A stretch of 64,000 nucleotides of DNA from Ostreococcus mediterraneus (taxonomy: Eukaryota > Chlorophyta > Mamiellophyceae > Mamiellales > Bathycoccaceae). The stretch spans positions 737,451 to 801,450 of the forward strand of contig WMKK01000001.1 of the NCBI GenBank assembly GCA_012295225.1. Reading direction: 5' to 3'. The notes under the pieces are model-generated. The model was given only the letters and a program-made list of their open reading frames with translations. It made no database searches and was not told the DNA's origin. Numbering within the stretch: position 1 is the first letter of the stretch; every line of letters begins with the position of its first letter. Below, piece by piece: positions 31,151 to 40,747 of the stretch. A program made the translations under genes and the position numbers.

Positions 31151-31184
31151 CTATCAGCGTTGTCAGTGAATGATGCGCTGATAG
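31151..31184. repeat. Perfect 9-bp inverted repeat in the RPS15A 3' flank
   Basis: CTATCAGCG at 31151-31159 pairs with CGCTGATAG at 31176-31184 across a 16-base loop, starting 24 bases after the RPS15A stop codon. It would form a hairpin in the 3' UTR. Function unknown. Confidence 0.6.
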
Positions 31185-31454
31185 AGGAGATATCGCGTCC
31201 GAATGGGACGTCGTGGTAGATTGCTTGAGACGTGTGTCTGGAGATTTCGGGCAAGTTTGCACTTAGAATTCGATAAGATGTGTGTTTAATAAAGAGACAA
31301 CATCCCCTTTGATTACCGCGTCTAAAACTAACTTCGCACCAATTCTTATTGCCTTCATATTAATCGTTTTAAATGGTAAAAATCGCTTATCGTCGTCGAA
31401 TAATGGATGTCTTCCGCGTGGAAAGGCACCGCAAAAATGGTTGTTGCGGGACGC
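31185..31454. other. Convergent intergenic region, RPS15A / HEMB
   Basis: AT-richer spacer between two convergent 3' ends. It probably holds both 3' UTRs and poly(A) sites. No coding signal or RNA gene seen. Confidence 0.5.
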
Positions 31455-32766
31455 TTAGTTGCCTTCTTGAAGCCACTTCGCGGCATCGATGGCGTAGTAA
31501 GTGAGCGTCAAGTCAGCACCCGCACGCTTGATACCAATCAAAGATTCCAACACCGCATCTCTCTCGTTGAGGTAACCCGCCGCGACGGCCGCCTTCAACA
31601 TGGAGTACTCGCCGGACACTTGGTACGCCGAGATGGGAAGCGTGGTGCTGTCTCTAAGGGCGCGGATGATGTCTAAGTACGCTCCCGCGGGCTTGACCAT
31701 CATAATATCGGCACCCTCCGCTTCATCGAGCGCGGCTTCGCGCAAGCATTCACGGTAGTTGGCCGGATCCATTTGGTACTCAGCCTTGTCCTTCGGGATT
31801 TTCCAATCCTCACTCCCCGGACGCGGCGCCGAGGCCAAGGCGTCACGGAACGGTCCGTAGAACGCACTGTTGTACTTGGCGGTGTAGGACATAATCGACA
31901 CGTTGGTGAAACCTTCGTCATCGAGCGCTTGACGCAACGCACCAACGCGGCCATCCATCATATCGGACGGGGAGATGACGTCGGCGCCGGCGCGCGCTTG
32001 GGACACGGCTTGCTTGCACAAGTAGTACACAGTCTCGTCGTTCATGATGACACCGTCGGAGCGCACCATACCATCGTGACCCATGGTGTTGTACGGATCA
32101 AGCGCAACATCCGTGTACACTTCAAGATCCGGGAACGTATCCTTCAACAACGAAATCGAGCGTTGCGCCAAGCCATTCGGGTTGAACGCCTCCTTCCCGC
32201 ACGGCGTCTTCAAGTTATCTGGCGTCTTCGGGAACACCACAATCTGGTTCACACCAGCCGCGCGCGCCTCACGAACCTTCTTAAGCATCCCATTCTTAAA
32301 GCTCAATCGCTCTTGACCAGGCATCGACCCAATCGGAATGTTATCGTCCCCTTCGTGCACGAAGATCGGATAGATGAAGTTATCCGGCGTCAAAATCGTT
32401 TCGCGAAACGCCTTACGCACCGTCGGAGATCGGCGGTTACGTCTCGGTCGGCTCGCTAAATCCTGCGGCGGCACCGTCGGGCACCCTACACATCGCACGA
32501 ACCCATCCCGTCAGTCGCGCGTCGACACACCACACGCGCCCGCGTCGCGCAGCCACTGGATAGCGATGCGCGCGCCCATCGTGGTTGGATTGGATTGCTC
32601 ATCGCGCGCGCGCACCTTCGGGGTTTCTCGGCGGCACGCGCGTCGTCGGCGGCGCGAGCGACGGATCAATCGCCGCACGCGTCGTCGTCGCCCGGTGCTG
32701 TCGCGGCTTCACCGCGATTCGCGTGGCAAACATCGAGGACGTCGTCGACGCCACCATCGTCGTCAT
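31455..32766 (-). CDS. HEMB: Delta-aminolevulinic acid dehydratase (porphobilinogen synthase), plastid
   Basis: Two exons, 32766-32616 and 32485-31455, with a 130-nt intron (donor GTGCGC, branch ACTGACG, acceptor TGTAG); 393 residues. Exon 1 encodes a plastid transit peptide (MTTMVASTTSSMFATRIAVK onward) that joins in phase to EGCPTVPPQDLASRPRRNRR, the start of the conserved enzyme. The enzyme condenses two 5-aminolevulinates to porphobilinogen for chlorophyll and haem. The two Schiff-base lysines lie in SYTAKYNSAFYGPFR and MVKPAGAY. The metal site is DVALDPYNTMGHDG, the plant Mg-type and not the Cys-rich Zn-type. Without the splice the frame has no ATG near its start, which supports the model. 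Confidence 0.93.
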
Positions 32767-33177
32767 CGTCCGTCGCGACGCGGTCTGGCGGTCGCGGTCG
32801 CGATCGCGATCGCGGTCGCCGATCGCGATCGGTCGATCGGTCGATCGGTCGATCGGTCGATCGACCCTTGACCGCTGCCACGACCGCGCGTGAGTGCGCC
32901 CCACGCAGGCCTCGTCGCGCGACGTCGGGTTTCATCTGCCTAGACTTTTATGTGCGCTGTATATACACGTACTGTACCAACGTTGGTACCCTGTAGTATA
33001 TTACAGCTCGCACGAACAACTTTCTCGCGGCGCGGTCCGGCGAAGTGGACACCGTGATGGGTTTCGCTTGCGTAGCGCGCGCGCGCCCGACGGATGTGCG
33101 CGGACGAATGTCGCGCGTGGGCAGTGTTCAACGCGCGCGCGGACCGCGGGTCGAGGCGCGACGTCGTGAGAGACGAT
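32767..33177. promoter_or_regulatory. Divergent promoter region, HEMB / ELOF1
   Basis: 411 bases between the two ATGs. It contains the GATCGGTC tandem repeat and, further right, an AT-richer part (about 32940-33010) with TATATACA at 32960-32967 that could serve as a TATA-like element for either gene. Confidence 0.4.
32827..32863. repeat. Tandem repeat of GATCGGTC (4.6 copies)
   Basis: Four full 8-base units plus a partial one, preceded by related GATCGC/GGTCGC hexamers from about 32790. It lies 61 bases upstream of the HEMB ATG, so in its 5' UTR or core promoter. Confidence 0.85.
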
Positions 33178-33450
33178 ATGGGGAAGCGTAAATCATCGAA
33201 ACCGCCGCCGAAAAAGGTTGCGCCAAAGGTGGATACGCAGTTTACGTGTCCGTTTTGTAATCACGACAAGAGCGTGGTGGCGCGACTCGATCACGTCGCC
33301 GAGAAGGGGTTGGTGGAGTGTAACGTGTGCGCGCAGAAGTATACGTGTAACATTACGCATTTGAGTGAACCGATTGATGTGTATAGTGATTGGATCGATG
33401 CGTGTGAGAGGATTAACGCCAAGGAGGACGACGAGGATGAGGATGAGTAG
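33178..33450 (+). CDS. ELOF1: Transcription elongation factor 1 homologue (Elf1/ELOF1)
   Basis: 90 residues from the ATG at 33178. It has the short basic N terminus [13 protein letters not shown], then the Elf1 zinc ribbon with CPFCNH and CNVCAQKY as the two Cys pairs, the conserved [14 protein letters not shown] stretch and an acidic tail. ELOF1 binds elongating RNA polymerase II, and in yeast and animals helps elongation through nucleosomes and transcription-coupled repair. Length and layout are normal for the family. It is followed closely by the convergent VPS26C gene. Confidence 0.93.
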   Translation: MGKRKSSKPPPKKVAPKVDTQFTCPFCNHDKSVVARLDHVAEKGLVECNVCAQKYTCNITHLSEPIDVYSDWIDACERINAKEDDEDEDE

Positions 33451-33509
33451 CGATTTTGTATTAGTACAAACACAGAATTTAGATTACATGATGCGCGAGA
33501 ATTCGCGCG

Positions 33510-34493
33510 CTAGTGCCGCAGAGCGGTGTCTTCTTCAACGCATTGATTGCCGCCGCGGTACAGTTGGATTGGAATCGCGCGCACGGCGACGGGCTCTTTG
33601 TTCCCGGGTGTGAGCGGCTCAAAGATGCACAGCACGCGAAGCATAAAGGCGACGCTAAAAGAGCTCGCTTGGACGCTAGGACAGGTAAATAGACGCGGGA
33701 TCACGACGTGGATTGGAATTTCACTCCCTCGCGCGCAATCTCCATCGACAACTTGGGTGAATTGCACCGGACTTGTCTCCGTCATCACCTGCCCCTCCGT
33801 CGTGCTGCAGCCTTCGACTCGACAGAGTTCGATTTCAATAGCCTTGAGCGGCGCCGCCGAGCGCTCCACTGTAATCGTCCCCGTGATTGCTTCCTCTAAA
33901 AACCAACTCGTGCGATCTAACACCCCACGAATAAGAAAACCCTCGGTGGCGAGCGCACCGGGTGCGGGACCTAAGTCCTGCTGTTCCTCGGTGATTTCAA
34001 ACGCCACGGCGCTCGAGCACGCGCACGCTTCGCAGTCGTCCTCGTCTGGCTTGGTCTCGACCAGGAATTCACACATTCCCGTCGATAGTGACCCGCCACG
34101 TAATATCGGCCGAATAATTTCCGCATCAATCGCGTACACGATTTGCGTATTCTGCCCATGAAACGTCTCGTACACCTCTTGTCCGCGCGTCCCACGCAAC
34201 GCGAATGAAAACGTAAACGTGTGCATCCCAATTCCCAACCGACCAGGCGGTGCGAGCACTAAATTCACATCCAATATCGTCACTGGATCCACGGATATAA
34301 ATAACGACTCGATGATCGTCACCGACTTATCGCTCACGCGCAACTGCGCCGTGCCGATCGCGTTGAGCACCACTCCAGTGTGTTCGAACGGCGCGTCTTC
34401 GCGCTCGACGCACACCACGACCTCGCCGCGAATCGTATCCCCATCCGCGTACTTGCTGTCCTGAGACTCTAGGTATACGTCTATGCGCGACAT
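33510..34493 (-). CDS. VPS26C: VPS26C (DSCR3) homologue, Retriever subunit
   Basis: 327 residues from the ATG at 34493 (human 297). It is an arrestin-like double beta-sandwich protein. Matching blocks include the YETFHGQNTQIVYAIDAEI strand pair, EGFLIRGVLDRTSW, GTITVERSAAPLKAIEIELC and RGSEIPIHVVIPRLFTCPS, the last very close to the DSCR3 signature. VPS26C with VPS35L and VPS29 forms Retriever, which recycles membrane proteins from endosomes and works with the CCC complex, one subunit of which (CCDC22) is also in this window. An in-frame ATG at 34664 exists but adds only Arg/Ala-rich sequence over the promoter side. Distinct from VPS26A/B by these blocks. Confidence 0.87.
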   Translation of the reverse strand: MSRIDVYLESQDSKYADGDTIRGEVVVCVEREDAPFEHTGVVLNAIGTAQLRVSDKSVTIIESLFISVDPVTILDVNLVLAPPGRLGIGMHTFTFSFALRGTRGQEVYETFHGQNTQIVYAIDAEIIRPILRGGSLSTGMCEFLVETKPDEDDCEACACSSAVAFEITEEQQDLGPAPGALATEGFLIRGVLDRTSWFLEEAITGTITVERSAAPLKAIEIELCRVEGCSTTEGQVMTETSPVQFTQVVDGDCARGSEIPIHVVIPRLFTCPSVQASSFSVAFMLRVLCIFEPLTPGNKEPVAVRAIPIQLYRGGNQCVEEDTALRH

Positions 34494-34870
34494 GGCGCGC
34501 GCGCGGTCGTTCGCGCGCGCGTGGGTGTATGGCGCCGCCGAGGAGGAATAATCCACCAACTGTGGCGGCACAATCGCGCGCACGTTCGCACGACTTTGCG
34601 CATCGCTCTCGGCGCGTGGATCGATCGAGGACGACAAAACGCAAACAACACCGCGCGCGTGCATCGAATCGCGCGGCGGCGGGTGGGGAGATCGACGGCG
34701 GTGAGAGGTTTTCTTCGTCGTTTCGGAATATCCGAGAATAATCTCTCGCGACGACGGCTGGTGTGGGGTTTATTGGCGCGCGACGTCACACGTGGGCGCT
34801 CGTCGTCGTATTCGCGGCGATATTCTTGGGTGGATACGCGTCACAATCGTGGGTGTCGACGCTGAACGCG
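34494..34870. promoter_or_regulatory. Divergent region between VPS26C and the pyrophosphatase
   Basis: 377 bases. It contains an ATG at 34529 opening a 70-codon Arg-rich frame that ends at TAA 34739-34741 and is in the same frame as the downstream gene, followed by an ATG-less stretch encoding a hydrophobic segment. It may be 5' UTR with an upstream ORF, or an interrupted N terminus of the downstream gene. Confidence 0.4.
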
Positions 34871-36094
34871 ATGAAGCGCATGTTTGAGCATCAGACGTAC
34901 AACGAGCGCGAGGAGACGCCGTTGGAGAAAGCCGTCGGCGAGAAGTGGGCGGAAGGGGAGATTCTATTGAAGCATTTACCGCGCAAAGATGGCCAATCTG
35001 ATGCATTTTTCCCTATGCTCGATGACGCTATTTTCGTCGGGCATGTGGTGACGGATTTAGATTCCATAGCGGGCGCCATAGGGGCGGCGCACTTATATGG
35101 GGGCGCGCCGGCGCGCGCCTCGGAGATCAACACCGAAACAGAGTTCGCTCTAAACTTGTGGGGCGTGGATCTCCCTCCTCCTGTGGAAGAATTATTAGCA
35201 GCCACACCCGATAGAAACGTGTGCTTGGTGGATTTTCAGCAGCAATCGCAGTTGAACAAGGCGATTCCCATGGGCAATATCGTCGGCGTCATCGACCACC
35301 ACGCGTTACAGTCGAATACGATTGTCACTGAAAAACCCATTTTCGTAGATATTCGGCCGTGGGGGTGCATGAGTAGTATCATAGCGCACTCTTTCGCGGT
35401 TCAAGAGAGATATTTGCCCAAGAATATCGCTGGAATGTTGCTGAGTGCAATTTTAAGTGACACTTTAAACTTGAAGTCGCCGACAACGACGGCTTGGGAT
35501 GAACGCGTCGCGGCCATGTTAGTACAGTATCTTGGCGTTGATGATATTAACGAACTCGCCGCGACGCAGTTCCGTGCAAAAAGTCGAGCGCTGTCACTCA
35601 TGACACCCTATTCTTTGGTAAACGGTGACATGAAGCAGTTTAAGTTTACTGGCGCGGATGATTCATACACTGTGGCGTATTCAGTGATTGAAACCACAGA
35701 TGCAGAAGCTTCGCTCGCTCGTGTATTAGACATCTTGCCGGAGATGCGGGCCGTGAAGGCAGACGACCCATCAGTGCACGCCATGCTGCTTGCTGTCGTG
35801 GATATTGTGAACTTAACGTCGACATTAGTAATTTGTGGGCGCGTCGAAGCATCGTTAGCTGTGGCTGCGTACGGTGGCTCAATCGAAGCGGATGGTCACT
35901 TGCTTCGACTTCCAGGCTTAGTCAGTCGCAAGAAAGACTTTATTCCACCTCTAACGAAGGCAGTCAAAGATGGTTGGCAACCTCCACGTTTGAGCACTGA
36001 TGGTACGTTGAATAAATCAACGTCGATGACTGACATCCCACATTCTGAAGTCATCGTTACTCCTGAAGGAAAATTAGTTCGCGCTGACGATTGA
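34871..36094 (+). CDS. Family II (DHH/DHHA2) inorganic pyrophosphatase
   Basis: 407 residues from the first usable ATG at 34871. DHH-superfamily motifs: GHVVTDLDSIAGAI near 56, VCLVDFQQQ, GVIDHHALQ near 142, SDTLNLKSPTTT near 195, and the DHHA2 substrate site SRKKDFIPPLTKAV near 352. The SDTLxxKSPT and RKKxxxPPL combination is specific for manganese/cobalt-dependent family II pyrophosphatases, which are mainly bacterial and rare in eukaryotes. Upstream, the same frame is open from 34742 and encodes a membrane-like helix (WALVVVFAAIFLGGYA) but has no ATG and no AG acceptor, and is cut by the TAA at 34739. It hydrolyses pyrophosphate; the compartment is unresolved. Confidence 0.85.
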   Translation: MKRMFEHQTYNEREETPLEKAVGEKWAEGEILLKHLPRKDGQSDAFFPMLDDAIFVGHVVTDLDSIAGAIGAAHLYGGAPARASEINTETEFALNLWGVDLPPPVEELLAATPDRNVCLVDFQQQSQLNKAIPMGNIVGVIDHHALQSNTIVTEKPIFVDIRPWGCMSSIIAHSFAVQERYLPKNIAGMLLSAILSDTLNLKSPTTTAWDERVAAMLVQYLGVDDINELAATQFRAKSRALSLMTPYSLVNGDMKQFKFTGADDSYTVAYSVIETTDAEASLARVLDILPEMRAVKADDPSVHAMLLAVVDIVNLTSTLVICGRVEASLAVAAYGGSIEADGHLLRLPGLVSRKKDFIPPLTKAVKDGWQPPRLSTDGTLNKSTSMTDIPHSEVIVTPEGKLVRADD

Positions 36095-36147
36095 TGTCAA
36101 TTCTTTTAATACACACTACAAATGTAACTACTTTATTCACACTTCAG

Positions 36148-39100
36148 TTACTTTAAAACGCGTTGAGTCCCTCGTCGTCCTCGTCGCCGGATTTTACTAT
36201 CCTCTTCAGCCTTCTTCTCCGCCTCCTCTGCGACGCTCGAGCCTTCGGCTTTCAAAAACTCACGTTCCAGCGAACAATTGCTGAATACGCGCGATAGTAA
36301 CTTTCTAAGCTCTGAAATGTCTCGATTTCCATGCCGACTTACGAGCATTTCTAATATTTGAGCATTGTCTACTCGACCGAGCATGACTCGCAGTGCGTCT
36401 TCCAAATGTTCATGTAAGACGGCTCGTACTCGAGCGTAAGCTCCTCCACTCAACTCATCGAGCGATCGTATAATACTATCCAAACATGACCACCACATTT
36501 CATCACCGCGTTCCGCTTGGCCTGCGACGCGACGACACAAACTCACTGCCACATTCAGCGCATCATTCGCCTCAATTGTGAAGCCCTTCATGAGACTGTC
36601 TGTTGACGCTGTTTTTGCCCATTGTGCACCACTTGGCGCGAAAAGTTGTGCCATGGCCCGTATCGTGGTAGAATAATTTTGCAAGTATATCGAAAGTGAT
36701 TCTTCGAATCGCCCAGAGTGCTCCAATAGATGCGCCACGGCGTCATTCACGTGAAATTCTTGACAGTACGACAGACATTTTTCACTATCCAATTCATGCG
36801 CCGCGTTCGATAGTAAAAATCTGAGAACTCCTTGGGGCTCAAACTGACACATGAGACGAAAGTACAGCTCATTCATCTCAGAAGTCACGAGATGATTTGT
36901 AGCGCAAACCAGATCGGTGAGTGTCATATCGTACGGACTATACTTAGACTCGCTTGATTCATGCGCCGCCTCTAGAACTTGCCGCAAGTATTGAAACTGA
37001 AGCATAGGTTCAGGTGATAGCGCGCGTAAGACTTCGGGTTGTGCTTCTGGAAAATGAGCCACGGCAATTCGAGCGCATACCTCTGCAGAAATATGTAAAA
37101 TTGCAGGCATATCTTCCAACAATTTTTTGCGAAAAGATTCAATATCTTTAGGATCCAGCGGTTGAGCACGCCCCACAGCAGGTCCAGCATTACTTTGCTG
37201 CGCCCTTAACATTCCTGGCTCTGCTTTCCCGAGCAAGACATCCGCATAGTGCGTGGCCGCAGTATAATAATGTCTATCTGCTGCAAACGCTCTAATAGCG
37301 CTTATGTGATCGCCATGTGCCATTTGTATGACGGCTTCTGCTTGCACGAAATGTGCCTCTGATGCGAGCTTGAGTACGTTGAGTGCATTTTGTGGCATTG
37401 TACCCTCGTCAATTCTTCGACCCAAAATCGACACCATTGCTTCTTCCCGGTCAACTTTGTCATTCACCGTACTCGCACATACCAGGGCCTCAAGTAAGTC
37501 CTCCTCAACACTTTGCGCGACGGCGGCTCTTCCGGCGCCGACAATACTCGCCGTAAATATGAGAAGGGATGATCGACTTGTTGGCAAGTCTGCCTCACCG
37601 CATGCTTTTGCTGCAAAAACAGCGGCTTCAGCAATTATTTGAGACCCCATGCGTTCGGATGACGCTTCTTCGAGATTTAAGATTTCACTCTCTGAGGCAT
37701 CCCAATCTTTAATCGCCTCCATGAGTACGGTGCTCGATGCCTTTGGCTCAGCGAGAAGCAAATACAACAGGCGAGCTGGTGGTAAATTAAGGATTTTCGA
37801 ATTGGATGCAAGTTGCATTGCTGCATGCCATGCGATGCACACTCGCCTGTCCATATCGTGAGTGGTATTCACTAAAGAGTCTAAAGCAACGGGAGCAAAA
37901 AGAAATTTCATTATTTCCATGTGCACGCGCGCCACAAGATCTTTTGAAAGTTCACCTTGACCTGTAGGAAACGGCTTTCCGCGCATACTTTCTAACATAA
38001 ACAGTAAGAGCTGCCGAACACGCGTCTTGTCACCGAAAACTGGAGTCAACGACGCGTTAAACATGGTCTCCATCGGCGTCGTAAAGTCATTCAATACTCT
38101 CGTAAATACGTGAGCAAAGGCGCTGTACATACCATGTTGTTTGCACAATCGAGCAACCTGATTTAGGTCTAGCGACTCCACATCCATGTGTAAAACACAC
38201 TTTTCAATCACGTCCGCGTCGCCAAGTGCAGCGTAATGATCCACCAAAGCTTGCATTACTTCTACCGGCAACGCGCGGAGCTTGTCAGACATCACGTGTG
38301 GTACTATGCGTTCCAAAAAGGCTGATTCACATTTTGAATGCAAGAACACTCCAAAAATAGTGGGGGAGTATAGTAGTTCCAATGCGTCAAACGCCAGAAA
38401 TAATCCAAGAACAACCCGACTGATCGCATCTTGATGCACAGGATTGTCTACTTGTGGTGCGCGTGCACTGAGTGATTGAATCAAAAATTTGGGCACGAGC
38501 TCTATGAGTATCTCCAGTGTTTTCTTCTTCGTCAACTCGCTGTCATTGAACTTCTTTGGTAAGATGGGCCAGACTGCTACTTTTTGATCGCGCGCTTGCA
38601 AAAGAGTTTCAAAAGCGCCAACCCAATCGTTGGCGTTCTTCTTCGCATGCACGCGTTCGCGCCAGCCCAAAAGTTTTCCAAGCCTCAATCTCGACGGTGA
38701 AAGAATAGCCAGATATACACCATGCATGGTGACAGTGCTATTCCAGCACTGTAATCGCTCAGAGCCAACTTCTTGGCCGTGACTCGTGCGCGTAATCTCT
38801 CGTGAGCTCGGAGGTTCATTCAGCGACATTTGCTCAATGTTGACTCCTTCGGGTGTGCACACATGCAACTTTTGACGATCGCTCAATACGCATATGACGC
38901 CTTGCGTGAGCCATGCTACTGCGACTGCACCCACCGAAATATTTGAGTCGAATGACCACGACTTGAGCACCTGCGAAGCATTACCACTTCGTTTGTCATG
39001 CTCAGAATTCATCTTTTGTAAAGCTCGCGTTGCTTCAACTTTTACGGCGAGAACGTACACGCTCGATCCCCAAACGACGACAAGATTGCAGTTCTCGACA

Positions 39101-40634
39101 TCTTCTTCTACAACTATATCATCCACATTTCGCGGACTCCAACACATCACGGGCAACACTTTCATATCCGTGTTCGGCGGGCGCACAATCTTGGCAATGA
39201 CTTCAGCACGCGGATGGAGGCGCATGATAAGCACAGCGTTCATCGTGCACAATGCCACAATGCCAGCCCCATCGGCAACATGTTTCGCTGCATCAAATGT
39301 AGACGGTGTTTCACCCCAAGTTGGACTGATGATTCCATTTTCATGCGCATTTATTTCTGCTGCACTTGTGTAGTGCGCTCTCGGCATCGCTTGGGCAGCA
39401 ATGACAAACGTTCGTTCGCCCAACGATGTCGATTTGACGCGAATCACACCCATTCCAAGCGGCGAAAACGTGTGATGAATCACCAAACCACCTTCTTCGG
39501 ACGATATTGCATCTACTGCGCCACTCGCATTTAAGACTGGAAGCATCGAAAGCGCCACGACTGGCGTTCGATGCGCGCCGACGATTGTCTTTAAAATTGT
39601 TGGATTGCGCTTGATGTCCCACAGTGCTAAACCTCCATCGTCGTATCCAGCCAAAAGCCACTCACCGCGCTCGCTAAAACACAAACTCGTCACACTCGGC
39701 GTCACCGATAAACCTGCAAAGTTATTAGCCGTTCTCAAGCATGAAACCTCCGTATCTTTATCTTTTGTCTCGCGTTGCAGAAAAATAAAGCCACCATCCG
39801 TGCCCACCGCCACCCGACGTCCAGCCCCGACAGCGCAGCACATCGGCCGTCCTGCGTCAACGGTATCCATGATCGCATCTGTCATACCCTTGGCATTTGC
39901 CACGTGCACAGCGCCAACGTGTGCGTAACTATTTGCCGCGTTGCTGCGAGTGTTTATTTGCTCCATAAACGCTCGCAACGCCTCTTGCGCCTCCTCCACG
40001 CCGTAGTCCCATCCCCCAATTTTCGATGTTTCCCCGGCGCAGTTCGACCTATCGCCCATGAGTGCTTTCTCACGCGCAGCGGCGATCGCCAAACCATCCT
40101 CATCTAAATCCTCCGCGTCTCGCATATCCGCGCGTTCGGCGTCGCGCTCGAGCTCAGCCTCCTTTGCGCCATCCACCTCTTCCAAGCGCGCGGACACTTT
40201 CCGAACCAACGCGCGCACCTCATCGTCCGGCGCTTCGGACATCGAACACGATAGCGACAAACCTTCTGCGAGACGCCGTTCGCGTGTCATCTCGCGTTCG
40301 GTGGTGTCGAAATGGCCCGCGCCGTTCGCAGACTCCTCGAGCTCATCCTCGCTGGACGACACCATCACGTCGTCCACGCGTACGTTGTCATCCTAAATGC
40401 GCGCGAACACGCAGACACCGCGTGAGACACGACGTCAGTCGTTATGTTTACGCGTCGAAGCGCGTCACGGCGCGCGCGTATCGCGTGTCTGACGGTGAGC
40501 ACGGCGACGCTACTCGAACCGTTACGTCAACAGTCGCGCACCAAACGAGCTCGCGCGCGTCTCGTTTGAAGCCTCCACGAACGTGATGCGCGTACACTTA
40601 CCTCGCTATCGTCGTCTGAACTCATCTCGTCCAT
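36148..40634 (-). CDS. VPS8: VPS8 homologue (CORVET tethering complex)
   Basis: Two exons, 40634-40602 and 40392-36148, with a 209-nt intron (donor GTAAGT, branch ACTGACG, acceptor TTTAG); 1425 residues. Exon 1 adds MDEMSSDDDSE. An acidic N terminus is followed by a WD40-like propeller (about 170-500; SVTSLCFSERGEWLLAGYDD, GLALWDIKR) and a long clathrin-repeat-type alpha-solenoid. VPS8 is the Rab5-binding subunit of CORVET, which tethers early endosomes. Human and yeast VPS8 end in a RING domain. Here the protein ends in a Lys/Arg/Glu-rich tail with no paired cysteines, and the next gene starts 53 bases away, so no RING exon fits. Confidence 0.87.
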
Positions 40635-40747
40635 GACGACGCCGTCGATGCGTCGCGCACTGTGGGTGAGCTGCGTCGCGCTCGGAAACCAATAAAAGCT
40701 AAAGCTACTTTACCTAGTAGTGATTCACAACGTCTATCGATCTATGT

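Noticed and set aside
32560-32598. Alternative first exons for HEMB starting at nearby ATGs
   Set aside because: They give no plastid signal and use poor donors; the exon at 32766-32616 has a transit peptide, a GTGCGC donor and the correct phase.
32767-32904. Asp/Arg-repeat extension upstream of the HEMB transit peptide
   Set aside because: The DRDRDR sequence comes from the GATCGC/GATCGGTC repeats; the transit peptide is complete from 32766.
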